Below the pieces are notes generated by a model. It did not search any database, was not told the origin of the DNA, and saw nothing but the letters and a program-made list of their open reading frames with translations. Source: Pseudomonadota bacterium (GTDB lineage: Bacteria; Desulfobacterota; Syntrophobacteria; Syntrophobacterales; Syntrophobacteraceae). From it: DNA of 19,599 nucleotides. Position 1 is the first letter of the stretch. Each line of letters starts with the position of its first letter. This document shows positions 7,044 to 14,538 of the stretch, piece after piece. The stretch spans positions 1-19,599 of the forward strand of contig JAEZXS010000086.1 of assembly GCA_023442755.1 (NCBI GenBank), in the 5' to 3' direction. A program made the translations under genes and the position numbers.

Positions 7044-8348
7044 TCAATCCCCCATCGCAAGATCGTATAACAGGTACACATTGAGCAGTATAATGAACAG
7101 GGCCGCACCTGTCGCAAGGACCGTCGTGAGCGCCTTGTTTACGAGCGGCCCCATTATTTCCCTGTTTTTCGTAAAAAGTACAAGAGGAATAACTGCAAAC
7201 GGAAGCCCGAAGCTGAGAACGACCTGGCTGATGACGAGAGTCCTCGTCGGGTCGAAGCCAACCGCCAGGACGACCAGCGAGGGAAGAATGGTCGTCAGGC
7301 GCCTGATCCACAGCGGAATTCCGAATCGAACGAAGCCCTGCATGATGACCTGTCCCGACATGGTTCCCACTGCCGAGGACGACAAACCGGCAGCGATGAG
7401 GGAAATGGCGAAAATGGTGCTCGCGGCGTTTCCCAGCAGCGGTGTAAGCGTCCGGTAGGCCTCTTCTATGGTTCCGATCTCATATAATCCGCGGGCGTGG
7501 AAGGTGGAAGCGGCCATGAGCAGCATAGCCGCATTTACCGCACCTGCGATCGTCATGGCTATCACGACGTCGGCTACTTCGTAGTGGAACAACCTTTTTA
7601 GTTTTCGGACATCTTTCACGACGATTCTTCCCTGGGTCAGGGCGGAATGGAGAAAGATCACGTGAGGCATGACGGTTGCCCCGAGAATTCCGGCAGCGAG
7701 CACGATGCTTTCACGTCCGGCGAACCTCGGGATCAAAACCGCCAGGGCCATCTCGATCGGATCGGGTTTGACGAGGAAAGTCTCGATCAGGTAACTTGCC
7801 GCCACTACCCCGATCATTGCGGCGATTATCGCCTCGAACGGCCGGAACCCGAGTCGCTGAAGCCCCAGCACGAGAAAGGTTATGACTGCTGTAAGAAGGC
7901 CGGCCCCAAACAATGGAATATGAAAGAGCAGGTAGAATCCAATTGCCGCGCCCACGAACTCAGCCAGATCCGTTGCTATTGCAACGATTTCCATAACGAC
8001 CCACATCACCCATACGAGTGGACCGGGAAGCCTTTCCCGGCAGAGTTCGGCAAGGTTTTGCCCGGTGGCGATTCCCAGCTTGGCCGAAAGGATTTGTATA
8101 AGGACGGCTATTAAATTGCTGGCAATAATAACCCACAGCAGGGTATACCCGAACTTCGCGCCGCTCTGGATATTGGTTGCGAAATTGCCGGGATCGATAT
8201 AGGCGACGGCAGCAACAAACGCCGGCCCCAGGAAAGGAAAGAGCCTTCTATACCAAGGCAGGATTTCTTCCCTGAGGACCTTCTCCGCAGCGGCGATCGT
8301 ACCGGAATCGTAGTTGCGTGATTTCATGTCGGGTTTTTCTTCAGGCAC
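7044..8348 (-). CDS. mntH: NRAMP-family Mn2+/Fe2+ transporter
   Basis: The 434-residue inner-membrane protein has about eleven hydrophobic segments and imports divalent metal, probably with protons. The TM1 metal-site motif is AYIDPGNFATN (D52, N55) and the TM6 motif is GATVMPHVIFLHS (A224, M227, H229). These fit Mn/Fe transporters; the TM6 Met is the residue that favours soft transition metals. The cytoplasmic N-terminus of about 40 residues is normal. The start is GTG at 8348; ATG at 8327 would remove seven residues and cannot be excluded, since neither has an ideally spaced ribosome site. It is the first gene of the run mntH-usp-HK1-EBP1-RR2 and diverges from the dikinase-like gene at 8479. 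A TATAAT box and a short palindrome lie in the divergent region. Confidence 0.95.
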   Translation of the reverse strand: MPEEKPDMKSRNYDSGTIAAAEKVLREEILPWYRRLFPFLGPAFVAAVAYIDPGNFATNIQSGAKFGYTLLWVIIASNLIAVLIQILSAKLGIATGQNLAELCRERLPGPLVWVMWVVMEIVAIATDLAEFVGAAIGFYLLFHIPLFGAGLLTAVITFLVLGLQRLGFRPFEAIIAAMIGVVAASYLIETFLVKPDPIEMALAVLIPRFAGRESIVLAAGILGATVMPHVIFLHSALTQGRIVVKDVRKLKRLFHYEVADVVIAMTIAGAVNAAMLLMAASTFHARGLYEIGTIEEAYRTLTPLLGNAASTIFAISLIAAGLSSSAVGTMSGQVIMQGFVRFGIPLWIRRLTTILPSLVVLAVGFDPTRTLVISQVVLSFGLPFAVIPLVLFTKNREIMGPLVNKALTTVLATGAALFIILLNVYLLYDLAMGD

Positions 8349-8422
8349 GGCAAATCTTTCTTTACTCCTGCCAATGAGACATACTATGGATTGAAGACGC
8401 GTCCAGACAACGATATCTCCTT

Positions 8423-8444
8423 AAACAATGTTTTCTGTATTATA
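8423..8444 (-). promoter_or_regulatory. possible mntH promoter -10 box with adjacent palindrome
   Basis: The 130-bp divergent region 8349-8478 holds a perfect TATAAT on the minus strand (8444 to 8439), about 90 bp upstream of mntH. No good -35 hexamer lies 16-18 bp before it. An 11-bp palindrome, AAACA-T-TGTTT (8423-8433), falls where transcription would start, as expected for a repressor site such as MntR or Fur, but it is too short to assign to a regulator. No clear promoter for the plus-strand gene was found. Confidence 0.35.
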
Positions 8445-8478
8445 GACCACGTCATAGATTTCAGGGCTGCAGCAAAAC

Positions 8479-11061
8479 ATGCTAAGAAGACTTTCCAGTA
8501 TTCTCAAGAGGCTGAAGGGGACCGGGCCGGGGCATTCGAGGGATACCCTTACAGAAGTTTTCCGCACGAAGTACGAACATTTCAAAGAGCTGCTGGATTC
8601 GAATTCCGAGCTGTCGAAAATCATATCGGAGGTGGAGGACAAACTACAGGGCGACAAGGTGTTCGGTATGGCCTATGTCAGGTCCCAGTCCGCCAGGGCC
8701 ATCTTCCATGCGCTTAGAATGATCCGGAGTTTCGACGCTCTTTCCAACCACCGCTACCCGGTGCTTTTCGACACCTTTGCCGGGATCAATTCCGCCATAA
8801 AAGATGCGCTGCAGACAAGGTCCGACCCGCGACTCGTGGACCCGGTCCTGCCCTACGACAAGATAACGAAAGATATGGCCGACTGGGTCGGAGGAAAAAA
8901 CGCCAACCTCGGAGAGATCAGAAACCGGGTTCACCTCCCGGTGCCCGCCGGCTTTGCCATTACCACGCGGGCCTTCGAGCATTTTCTTTCCGAAAATGAC
9001 CTGGTCGATGAAATCGCGATGAAGAAGATGGCCCTGGACCCTGCCGAGGCTTCATCCGTCAATGCCGTCAGCGAAGAGATACAGCGCCTGATTATCAGCG
9101 CCCCTGTCCCGCAGAGCCTCCAGGATGCGATGCTGTCGGCCTACGACAATATGGTGCGCAAAGCACCCTCGGCGCCCATGCGCATCTCGATGCGCAGCAG
9201 CGCCATAGGGGAAGACAGCGAACTCTCCTTTGCAGGCCAGTATCTTTCCGTTTTGAACGTGGCGCGCGAGGACATCCCCAAGACGTACAGGATCATCATT
9301 GCAAGCCTCTTTACCCCGAGGGCCGTCTCGTACCGGCTCATGAAAGGCATCCCCCACGAACAGGCGGCAATGAGCGTAGCCTGTATTCGCATGATCGATT
9401 CGGTCGTCAGCGGCGTTATGTATTCGAGGCATCCCTTCGATCCGCAGGACGAGAGCATCATCATTTCGGCCGTCTGGGGGCTCGGCCCCTACGCCGTCGA
9501 CGGCACCATCACCCCGGACAAATACCGAATTGGAAGAAACCTGGTCATACTGGAAAAAGACATTGCGCGAAAGCCCGTACAGCTTGTGAGCGACCCGGAA
9601 GGAGGGCTTCGCGAGGAACCTGTCGAGCTCGAGAAGCAGGAAGCAGCCTGCCTTCCCGACGCCCGGATAAAAACCCTTGCCGAATACGCCCTTCGCCTGG
9701 AAAAACACTATGGCATTCCCCAGGACATAGAGTGGGCGCTGGACAAGGATGGAAATCTCTATATTCTGCAGTCCCGCAGGCTCGGCACCTCGAACCCGAG
9801 TTCCGAACAGATGCCCGAATCGGTACCCGAGTTCCTCAATTCCGGGGAACATCCCGTTCTGATCGACACCGGCGCTGTCGCCTTTCCCGGCATCGGCTGC
9901 GGCAAAGCCTTCCAGCCGCATTCCGAGGACGACCTCGCCGCCTGTCCCGAAGGCGCGATCCTGGTGGCTTCGCAGCCTTCCCCGAAGTACATGGTCGTAA
10001 TGCCTAAGGTGAAAGCCATAGTGACCGATTTCGGGAGCATCACCGGACATATGGCCTCGCTTTGCCGCGAGTTTTCCATCCCCACGCTTCTGGACACGAA
10101 GCGCGCGACATCCGTCATCCCGGAGGGGATGGAAATCACTGTCGACGTATTTTCCAAACGAATCTATCGCGGAATCGTACCGGAATTGCTTGCTCTTCAG
10201 AAGAACAGGCTCCCCTACATGAAGGGCACCCCGGTATACGAAACTCTCAAAAGCATCGCCGCTTATATCACGCCTCTGCGTCTTCTCGATCCCAAATCCC
10301 CCGAGTTCGCCCCCCAGAACTGCAGGTCGCTTCACGATCTGATGCGCTTCATGCACGAGCTTTCCTACTCTGAGATGTTTCGCATCAGCGACTTCGTTTC
10401 GGAGCACCCTGGCTTTGCGGTCAAGCTGAGCGCCCCCATCCCCCTCGACCTCTACGTTATAGACCTGGGCGGCGGCATAGCCGAGGGTGAGGAACACTCG
10501 CGGAGGGTGCAGCACGACAGGATCGTCTCCGTCCCCTTCCGGGCGCTGCTCGACGGTATGCTCCACAAGGACCTTGCCGTGCAGAATCCGAGGCCCGTCG
10601 AATTGAGAGGATTCCTGTCTGTTATGAGCGAACAGATGCTCACACCCACCGGCGCGGAACGTTTCGGAGACCGCAGTTATGCCATAATCTCCGATAAGTA
10701 CCTCAATTTCAGTTCTCGGGTGGGATACCACTACGGGGTGCTCGACTCATACTGCGGAAAGACTCTCAGCAAGAACTACATCGTCTTTTCCTTCAAGGGC
10801 GGCGCGGCCGACGACGTGCGGAAGAACCGCAGGGCCAGGGCCATAGCCCTGGTTCTCGAATCCCTAGGAATGAGCGTGGAGGTGGTCGGCGACAGGGTCG
10901 ATGCGCGCATCCAGAAGCTGGACGCGCCACTCATAGCGGAAAAACTTGAAGTGATAGGAAGACTGCTGCAGTTCACTCGGCAGATGGATATGCTCATGAC
11001 CACCGAAGAAACCGTGGGGGCGATTGCGAAGGCATTTCTCCAGGAAAACTACCATCTCTGA
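8479..11061 (+). CDS. PEP synthase/PPDK-like ATP-grasp and phosphohistidine protein with novel C-terminus, copy 2
   Basis: The 860-residue product starts at ATG 8479. Residues 1-120 are a charged helical extension. Residues 125-435 are a PPDK-type ATP-grasp domain: GGKNANLGEIRNR (138-150), SMRSSAIGEDS (237-247), QDIEWALDKDGNLYILQSRR. Residues 460-570 are the swivelling phosphohistidine domain with H524 in SITGHMASLCREFSIPTLL. In PEP synthase the PEP/pyruvate-binding TIM barrel would follow. Here residues 575-860 show none of its motifs and instead contain LRLLDPKSPEF, CRSLHDLMRFMHE and SRVGYHYGVLDSYCG. ATP-dependent phosphorylation of His524 is plausible; the acceptor is unknown. The left-edge gene is a paralogue with the same plan. 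The gene diverges from mntH and converges on the 260-residue gene, sharing a hairpin over both stop codons. The ribosome site is weak. Confidence 0.93.
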   Translation: MLRRLSSILKRLKGTGPGHSRDTLTEVFRTKYEHFKELLDSNSELSKIISEVEDKLQGDKVFGMAYVRSQSARAIFHALRMIRSFDALSNHRYPVLFDTFAGINSAIKDALQTRSDPRLVDPVLPYDKITKDMADWVGGKNANLGEIRNRVHLPVPAGFAITTRAFEHFLSENDLVDEIAMKKMALDPAEASSVNAVSEEIQRLIISAPVPQSLQDAMLSAYDNMVRKAPSAPMRISMRSSAIGEDSELSFAGQYLSVLNVAREDIPKTYRIIIASLFTPRAVSYRLMKGIPHEQAAMSVACIRMIDSVVSGVMYSRHPFDPQDESIIISAVWGLGPYAVDGTITPDKYRIGRNLVILEKDIARKPVQLVSDPEGGLREEPVELEKQEAACLPDARIKTLAEYALRLEKHYGIPQDIEWALDKDGNLYILQSRRLGTSNPSSEQMPESVPEFLNSGEHPVLIDTGAVAFPGIGCGKAFQPHSEDDLAACPEGAILVASQPSPKYMVVMPKVKAIVTDFGSITGHMASLCREFSIPTLLDTKRATSVIPEGMEITVDVFSKRIYRGIVPELLALQKNRLPYMKGTPVYETLKSIAAYITPLRLLDPKSPEFAPQNCRSLHDLMRFMHELSYSEMFRISDFVSEHPGFAVKLSAPIPLDLYVIDLGGGIAEGEEHSRRVQHDRIVSVPFRALLDGMLHKDLAVQNPRPVELRGFLSVMSEQMLTPTGAERFGDRSYAIISDKYLNFSSRVGYHYGVLDSYCGKTLSKNYIVFSFKGGAADDVRKNRRARAIALVLESLGMSVEVVGDRVDARIQKLDAPLIAEKLEVIGRLLQFTRQMDMLMTTEETVGAIAKAFLQENYHL

Positions 11062-11080
11062 GGATGCCGGCAGCTCAGAG
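11056..11080. terminator. hairpin over both convergent stop codons (possible bidirectional terminator)
   Basis: CTCTGAG (11056-11062) pairs perfectly with CTCAGAG (11074-11080) across an 11-base loop. The stem contains the TGA of the plus-strand dikinase-like gene and the TGA of the minus-strand 260-residue gene. CCTTTTC follows on the plus strand, and a T-containing stretch on the minus strand. The stem is short, so efficiency is uncertain. Confidence 0.5.
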
Positions 11081-11857
11081 CCTTTTCACGATGAACCCAG
11101 GCACGGCCGCAGACAGGGGCCCCAGCTTGGCCAATCCATCCTTCTCCGAAACCGATTCGACCGTAATCTCTTCTACGGGCTGCCTCTTTCTGTCCAGGAG
11201 CAGCAACCGCGTACCCTTCCCCACTCCGTGCCTGCTTCCCAGGCCGAAATAGATCGAGACCGCGTCCTCCGACCTGGTGATGTGAAACACCTCGGCCTCG
11301 CCTTCCTCGGCCATCAGCCGGTCGCGCCGCGAACCGACGACATAGAGGGCTGCGCAGCCGAGCACTACGATGGAAAAGAATATCCCGGCAGCCGTCCAGG
11401 GGGACACGCCCGTGTTTTTCCTGACAAACGACTTGGAATGGGCGGCAATGGACGCCTCGTCTTTGTACACCAGCACCAGGAAGGTGTTGGCGCCTACCTT
11501 CTTACGGTCGTCGGTCCCGAAGACGGACACAACGTATTCACCGGGAGGAACATCTGACCCGATCGTAATGGTCCCCCTCCACATCCTGCCTCCCATCCAA
11601 AACCCAGAAATGACCTCCTGGAGCGACATCGAGATGGCATTCGAGCTGCTCTCGAAAGCCATTCCCTCGATCCCGACATTGGGAGGCAGAGGGCCGGTAA
11701 GCTTTACGGTCGTGCCGGGCACCACCTGCATGCTGTTGAACGGCTCTCGCAGGTAGGCGGCGGACCCGTCCAGGATGCACAGGAGCACGAATATGCAAAC
11801 GACGGCCGATGCTTTCGCGATCCAATTCTTCCACCGATCAAGCCGTTCCAGGCTCAT
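11075..11857 (-). CDS. uncharacterised inner-membrane protein with periplasmic beta domain
   Basis: The 260-residue product is not one I can name. TM1 lies at about 14-35. Residues 38-135 form a beta-rich, probably periplasmic domain with an Ig/transthyretin-like look (VPGTTVKLTGPLPPN, DVPPGEYVVSVFG). TM2 is at about 155-175, followed by RRDR. The cytoplasmic tail (185-260) has GLGSRHGVGKGTRLLLLDRKRQPVEEITVESVSEKDGLAKL, which looks like a small beta-barrel. The ATG at 11857 comes one base after the stop of the 67-residue membrane protein, so the two are translationally coupled and probably form a complex. It follows the TauE operon on the same strand but behind a terminator and a putative promoter, so it may be expressed separately. 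It converges on the dikinase-like gene with a 13-bp gap. Confidence 0.85.
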   Translation of the reverse strand: MSLERLDRWKNWIAKASAVVCIFVLLCILDGSAAYLREPFNSMQVVPGTTVKLTGPLPPNVGIEGMAFESSSNAISMSLQEVISGFWMGGRMWRGTITIGSDVPPGEYVVSVFGTDDRKKVGANTFLVLVYKDEASIAAHSKSFVRKNTGVSPWTAAGIFFSIVVLGCAALYVVGSRRDRLMAEEGEAEVFHITRSEDAVSIYFGLGSRHGVGKGTRLLLLDRKRQPVEEITVESVSEKDGLAKLGPLSAAVPGFIVKRL

Positions 11858-11858
11858 T

Positions 11859-12062
11859 TTATGCCCTGGACTCCCCCGATCCGAGCCTTCTCAGGAAGAG
11901 AACCGCAAGGACCAGCGTGGGAATTAGCATCATGAAAAAATATTTGAAGAAAACGGACGAGAGATTGTCGATGTCCTGGTTGGCTATATAGAGACTCCCG
12001 CTCAATTCGGCCAGGACAGCGATATCCACAATTCCAACAACGATTTTTTGCTGTAAATTCAT
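11859..12062 (-). CDS. small two-TM membrane protein of unknown function
   Basis: The 67-residue product has hydrophobic segments at about 8-26 and 38-57 (VFFKYFFMMLIPTLVLAVLF), ending in the basic FLRRLGSGESRA. This predicts a helical hairpin with cytoplasmic ends. The ATG at 12062 has AGGA seven bases upstream. Its stop is one base from the start of the 260-residue membrane protein. The coding call rests on the good ribosome site, membrane topology and tight coupling; I do not recognise the family. It may assemble or regulate its larger partner. Confidence 0.75.
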   Translation of the reverse strand: MNLQQKIVVGIVDIAVLAELSGSLYIANQDIDNLSSVFFKYFFMMLIPTLVLAVLFLRRLGSGESRA

Positions 12063-12116
12063 ACTGCTTCCTGAGTTTGTCTTTGGTCGGGCACTCCATC
12101 CCCATAATCTGGGAAG

Positions 12117-12144
12117 TCTATATTTCAGCTGCTCCCCCGGTCAA
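12117..12144 (-). promoter_or_regulatory. putative sigma-70 promoter for the 67-aa/260-aa cassette
   Basis: On the minus strand TTGACC (12144-12139) and TATAGA (12122-12117) are separated by 16 bp and lie about 55 bp before the ATG at 12062. The pair matches the consensus at 5/6 and 4/6. It sits immediately downstream of the terminator of the preceding operon, where a new promoter would be expected. Confidence 0.45.
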
Positions 12145-12146
12145 TC

Positions 12147-12185
12147 AAAAAAATCCGCCCCCAAGGTGGAGGACTCGGGGGCGGA
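12147..12185 (-). terminator. strong intrinsic terminator of the TauE/lipoprotein operon
   Basis: On the minus strand TCCGCCCCC and GGGGGCGGA form a perfect 9-bp GC-rich stem around a 14-base loop, followed directly by seven T residues (12153-12147). It begins 29 bp after the lipoprotein stop codon and should end the 14289-to-12215 transcript. Confidence 0.9.
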
Positions 12186-12214
12186 AATTCGGGCAATGGG
12201 GGTTTTTGCCCGTG

Positions 12215-12826
12215 TTACTTTTTGTAAATGTCGGTTCTGCTGACGTTCATCAGGCGCAGAGCCTTCCCGTCTTCCTTGTAGTAAACCCGGACTTCGTCTC
12301 CCGAATCCCAGGTGGAATCTGGAAGCGAGAAGTATTCTTCGGGCAGAGAGAAGGTGGTCAGGATTTTCTGGCGACCGGAGTAGATCGTTATGGTCTTCTT
12401 GTCCTTGTCGACAGCAGGGAATTTTTTCGCTTTTTTCTGTGCCGAATCGTAGACGAGAGGATCGTCCTTCGCCACGTTCTCTTTCTGTTCGATCAGGGTG
12501 TATTGTATGGTCTTGAACTTTGCAGCAGCCGGATCGTAGATCGTGATTTCATTCTTCTTGGTGTCCAGCTTCAACCTGAGCCCGGCCTTCGGTTCTGGTC
12601 CCATCTCGTGCGGATCTTTGGGCAGAGTGTAGGTCAGGGCCGGAAGATGAGAATAATCCGGATTCTGGGAATCGTTTTTGACATCCCGGATGAACACGAC
12701 GGTGCTCTTGTCTTTATCCAGTTTGACCACTCTTCCCTGGTCGACTTTGCCGTATTCACAACCTGTGATGAACGCGATCGGCAGAATCAGAAGGATTGCC
12801 AGGAAAAGCTTTTGATACCGTGCCAT
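12215..12826 (-). CDS. lipoprotein of unknown function in the TauE operon
   Basis: The 203-residue product begins with a lipoprotein signal: positive MARYQK, hydrophobic LFLAILLILPIAF, then lipobox ITGC with acylated C23. The residue after Cys is Glu, not the Asp that retains proteins at the inner membrane in E. coli, so an outer-membrane location is possible. The mature part is hydrophilic, Lys/Asp-rich and beta-strand-like, with repeated short strands (STVVFIRD, NEITIYDP, KTITIYSG, DEVRVYYKEDGKALRLMNV). It may belong to a DUF family of deltaproteobacterial lipoproteins, but I cannot confirm this. The ATG at 12826 follows AGGGGAG at good spacing and lies 38 bp after the TauE stop. It is the last gene before the strong terminator. 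It could be a periplasm-facing partner of the permease. Confidence 0.9.
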   Translation of the reverse strand: MARYQKLFLAILLILPIAFITGCEYGKVDQGRVVKLDKDKSTVVFIRDVKNDSQNPDYSHLPALTYTLPKDPHEMGPEPKAGLRLKLDTKKNEITIYDPAAAKFKTIQYTLIEQKENVAKDDPLVYDSAQKKAKKFPAVDKDKKTITIYSGRQKILTTFSLPEEYFSLPDSTWDSGDEVRVYYKEDGKALRLMNVSRTDIYKK

Positions 12827-12864
12827 ATATGTCTCCCCTTGATTCGTATCTCGTCAGTGTGTGA

Positions 12865-13938
12865 TTAAGCAGCCTGCCCGGTGCGAAGGGACGCTTTGCG
12901 CATAGCCACTTCCTGCTTGGCGCCCTGGATCATCTTGACGAAGATGTACAGAGCCAGCGCGCTCACGATACCCAGAACGACAACCGTAGCCGCGTCGTCG
13001 CAGAAGGCCTTGATGCCGGGAACATAGGTCGGAAGGAGCTTCAGGATGATCGAAACGGCGCAGCCGATGACTGCGATGCCGAAGGCAATCCTGATTCCGT
13101 AGCCCTTGATGTATTTGGTGGCAACCGTGCCAACCTGGGCGCCGATTGCAGCGCCGACCAGCATGATGAGTGCCGCCACCAGTTCGGTACGCCCCTTATA
13201 GGTATAGGTTGCAGCGCCGTAGAGACCGGAGATCATAACTTCGAAAAGGTCGGTTCCGACTGCGACGTGGGTCGGGCAGCCGACGATGTAGATAAGCGAA
13301 GGCATACGGATCAGACCGCCGCCGATTCCGAGGATACCGGCCAGCCAGCCCGTAAGGAAGCTCACCCCGATCGGAAGCCATGCGGAGCAGTAAATTCCGG
13401 CGGCATTCAGCTGGATCATCGGGGGGATTTTTATCTTGTGGAAAGTCTTGTGCCACTCGAGACCGGTGGCCAGTTTGTCCAGTTCCTTGCCGGCCTTTGC
13501 CGCTTCTCTTTCCTTCGCCTTTCTCTTCGCTATGTCGGAAAAAACCATGTAGCAGATCAAAGCAAGCAGGATGATGTAGAGCCAGCGCACTACCATTTCG
13601 ACACTGCCGATACGCTCGAGCCACATGATCATCTGGGCGCCGATTTCGAAACCGACTATGGTGCCGAAGAGCATGATAAATCCGAGCTTATAGTCGACGT
13701 TCCCGAACTTGCCGTGCCGCATTGTGGAGATGAGCGATTTACCGGCCATATGGGCAATGTCGGTGCCGATCGCGAAAGCCATGGGGAAACCGAGAATGTT
13801 CAGGCCGGGGGTAACCATCCACGCACCGCCCATTCCGAAGAAACCGCCGATAACGCCCACACCGATTCCGAGAATTATGAGACCGGGCCAGAATATCTTT
13901 ACGCCGGCAATAGGCATCAATATATAGAGCCAATCCAT
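12865..13938 (-). CDS. TauE/SafE-family permease (putative sulfite/organosulfonate exporter)
   Basis: The 357-residue inner-membrane protein has about eight hydrophobic segments. It shows the internal duplication typical of TauE/SafE: GVIGGFFGMGGAWMVTPGL...AFAIGTD (28-60) is repeated as GILGIGGGLIRMPSLIY...HVAVGTD (201-230). Between the halves is a long charged cytoplasmic loop (about 134-172, KRKAKEREAAKAGKELDK), larger than in short family members. Family members move small anions such as sulfite, sulfoacetate or thiosulfate, but substrates are rarely known, so sulfite is only a default. The ATG at 13938 has a strong AGGAGG. It lies 54 bp after a small membrane protein and 38 bp before the lipoprotein, and this trio appears to be one sigma-54-controlled operon. 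Confidence 0.92.
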   Translation of the reverse strand: MDWLYILMPIAGVKIFWPGLIILGIGVGVIGGFFGMGGAWMVTPGLNILGFPMAFAIGTDIAHMAGKSLISTMRHGKFGNVDYKLGFIMLFGTIVGFEIGAQMIMWLERIGSVEMVVRWLYIILLALICYMVFSDIAKRKAKEREAAKAGKELDKLATGLEWHKTFHKIKIPPMIQLNAAGIYCSAWLPIGVSFLTGWLAGILGIGGGLIRMPSLIYIVGCPTHVAVGTDLFEVMISGLYGAATYTYKGRTELVAALIMLVGAAIGAQVGTVATKYIKGYGIRIAFGIAVIGCAVSIILKLLPTYVPGIKAFCDDAATVVVLGIVSALALYIFVKMIQGAKQEVAMRKASLRTGQAA

Positions 13939-13992
13939 GAAATTACCTCCTGAGCATTAATAATCCATATAAAAGTCGGAATATAAGATAGC

Positions 13993-14289
13993 TTAGTGTT
14001 CGGCCAGATCCCGATGCTTGAGATCGATCCCGATATGTGTCATGACCACGTCGGCAATGAGGCCGAAAATAACGCCGATGGTCGGAATGATGAGGACGGT
14101 CAGCAGGGTAAATTCCGCATGGCTCTCATTGTACATGTTTGCCCACCAGGCCATGATGCCGTCGAGCTTTCGGGTATCCGCCACGAGCACCATGTTGGCA
14201 ACGGGGCCGCCGCCGCCGGCCAGGGCCAGAGCGGGCAGGAGCAGAGAGAGGATCGAAGAGAAGCTGAACCACTTTAGAAACCTACTCAT
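13993..14289 (-). CDS. small membrane protein, first gene of the TauE operon
   Basis: The 98-residue product has an N-terminal hydrophobic segment resembling a signal peptide (residues 6-24, possible cleavage after ALA before GGGG). A short extracytoplasmic stretch follows (VLVADTRKLDGIMAWWANMYNESHAEF), then one transmembrane helix (about 61-80) and a short C-terminal tail (THIGIDLKHRDLAEH). I do not recognise a named family. The ATG at 14289 has an excellent AGGAGG eleven bases upstream. It is the first gene behind the sigma-54 promoter at 14433-14447, with a leader of about 130 bases, and precedes the TauE permease by 54 bp. An accessory subunit of the permease is the likeliest role. Confidence 0.85.
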   Translation of the reverse strand: MSRFLKWFSFSSILSLLLPALALAGGGGPVANMVLVADTRKLDGIMAWWANMYNESHAEFTLLTVLIIPTIGVIFGLIADVVMTHIGIDLKHRDLAEH

Positions 14290-14432
14290 GTTCGTTTACC
14301 TCCTGTGAAGTTGCAAATTAATCGAGCACCCCAAACCTGAACATCCGTTCAAGAACTATCCCTTAACCCGGTATCGACAAGGGCCCTGGTTCCGACCCTG
14401 TGTTCACGTCTTCACAGCTTTCCATCCCCATC

Positions 14433-14447
14433 GCAATTAGCATGCCA
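14433..14447 (-). promoter_or_regulatory. sigma-54 promoter (-24/-12) of the TauE operon
   Basis: On the minus strand TGGCATG-CTAA-TTGC matches the sigma-54 consensus TGGCACG-N4-TTGC with one mismatch and has the required GG-N10-GC spacing. Transcription would start near 14421, giving a leader of about 130 bases to the ATG at 14289. The palindromic cluster 90-130 bp upstream is at typical activator-binding distance. Confidence 0.8.
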
Positions 14448-14466
14448 CAGTGACATTCAATGATAT

Positions 14467-14484
14467 TCAAACTTTTATGTGTCA
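14467..14484. repeat. degenerate third copy of the 18-bp element
   Basis: TCAAACTTTTATGTGTCA matches TGAAACTTTCAGGTGACA at 14 of 18 positions, in the same orientation. It starts 72 bp from the perfect copy, close to seven helical turns, and lies between that copy and the sigma-54 promoter. It may be a weaker activator site. Confidence 0.45.
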
Positions 14485-14538
14485 ATTCTGATACTTATGG
14501 ATGACGCCCAAACGACGGGAAACCGTTTGCGGATAAAG

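Noticed and set aside
7021..7311. N-terminal extension of the universal stress protein upstream of 7020
   Set aside because: It would overlap mntH by over 260 bp. The Usp fold begins right at the ATG at 7020, which has a good ribosome site.
9052..10731. Long minus-strand open frame of 559 codons inside dikinase-like copy 2
   Set aside because: Antisense shadow of a well-supported gene, with no domain or ribosome site.
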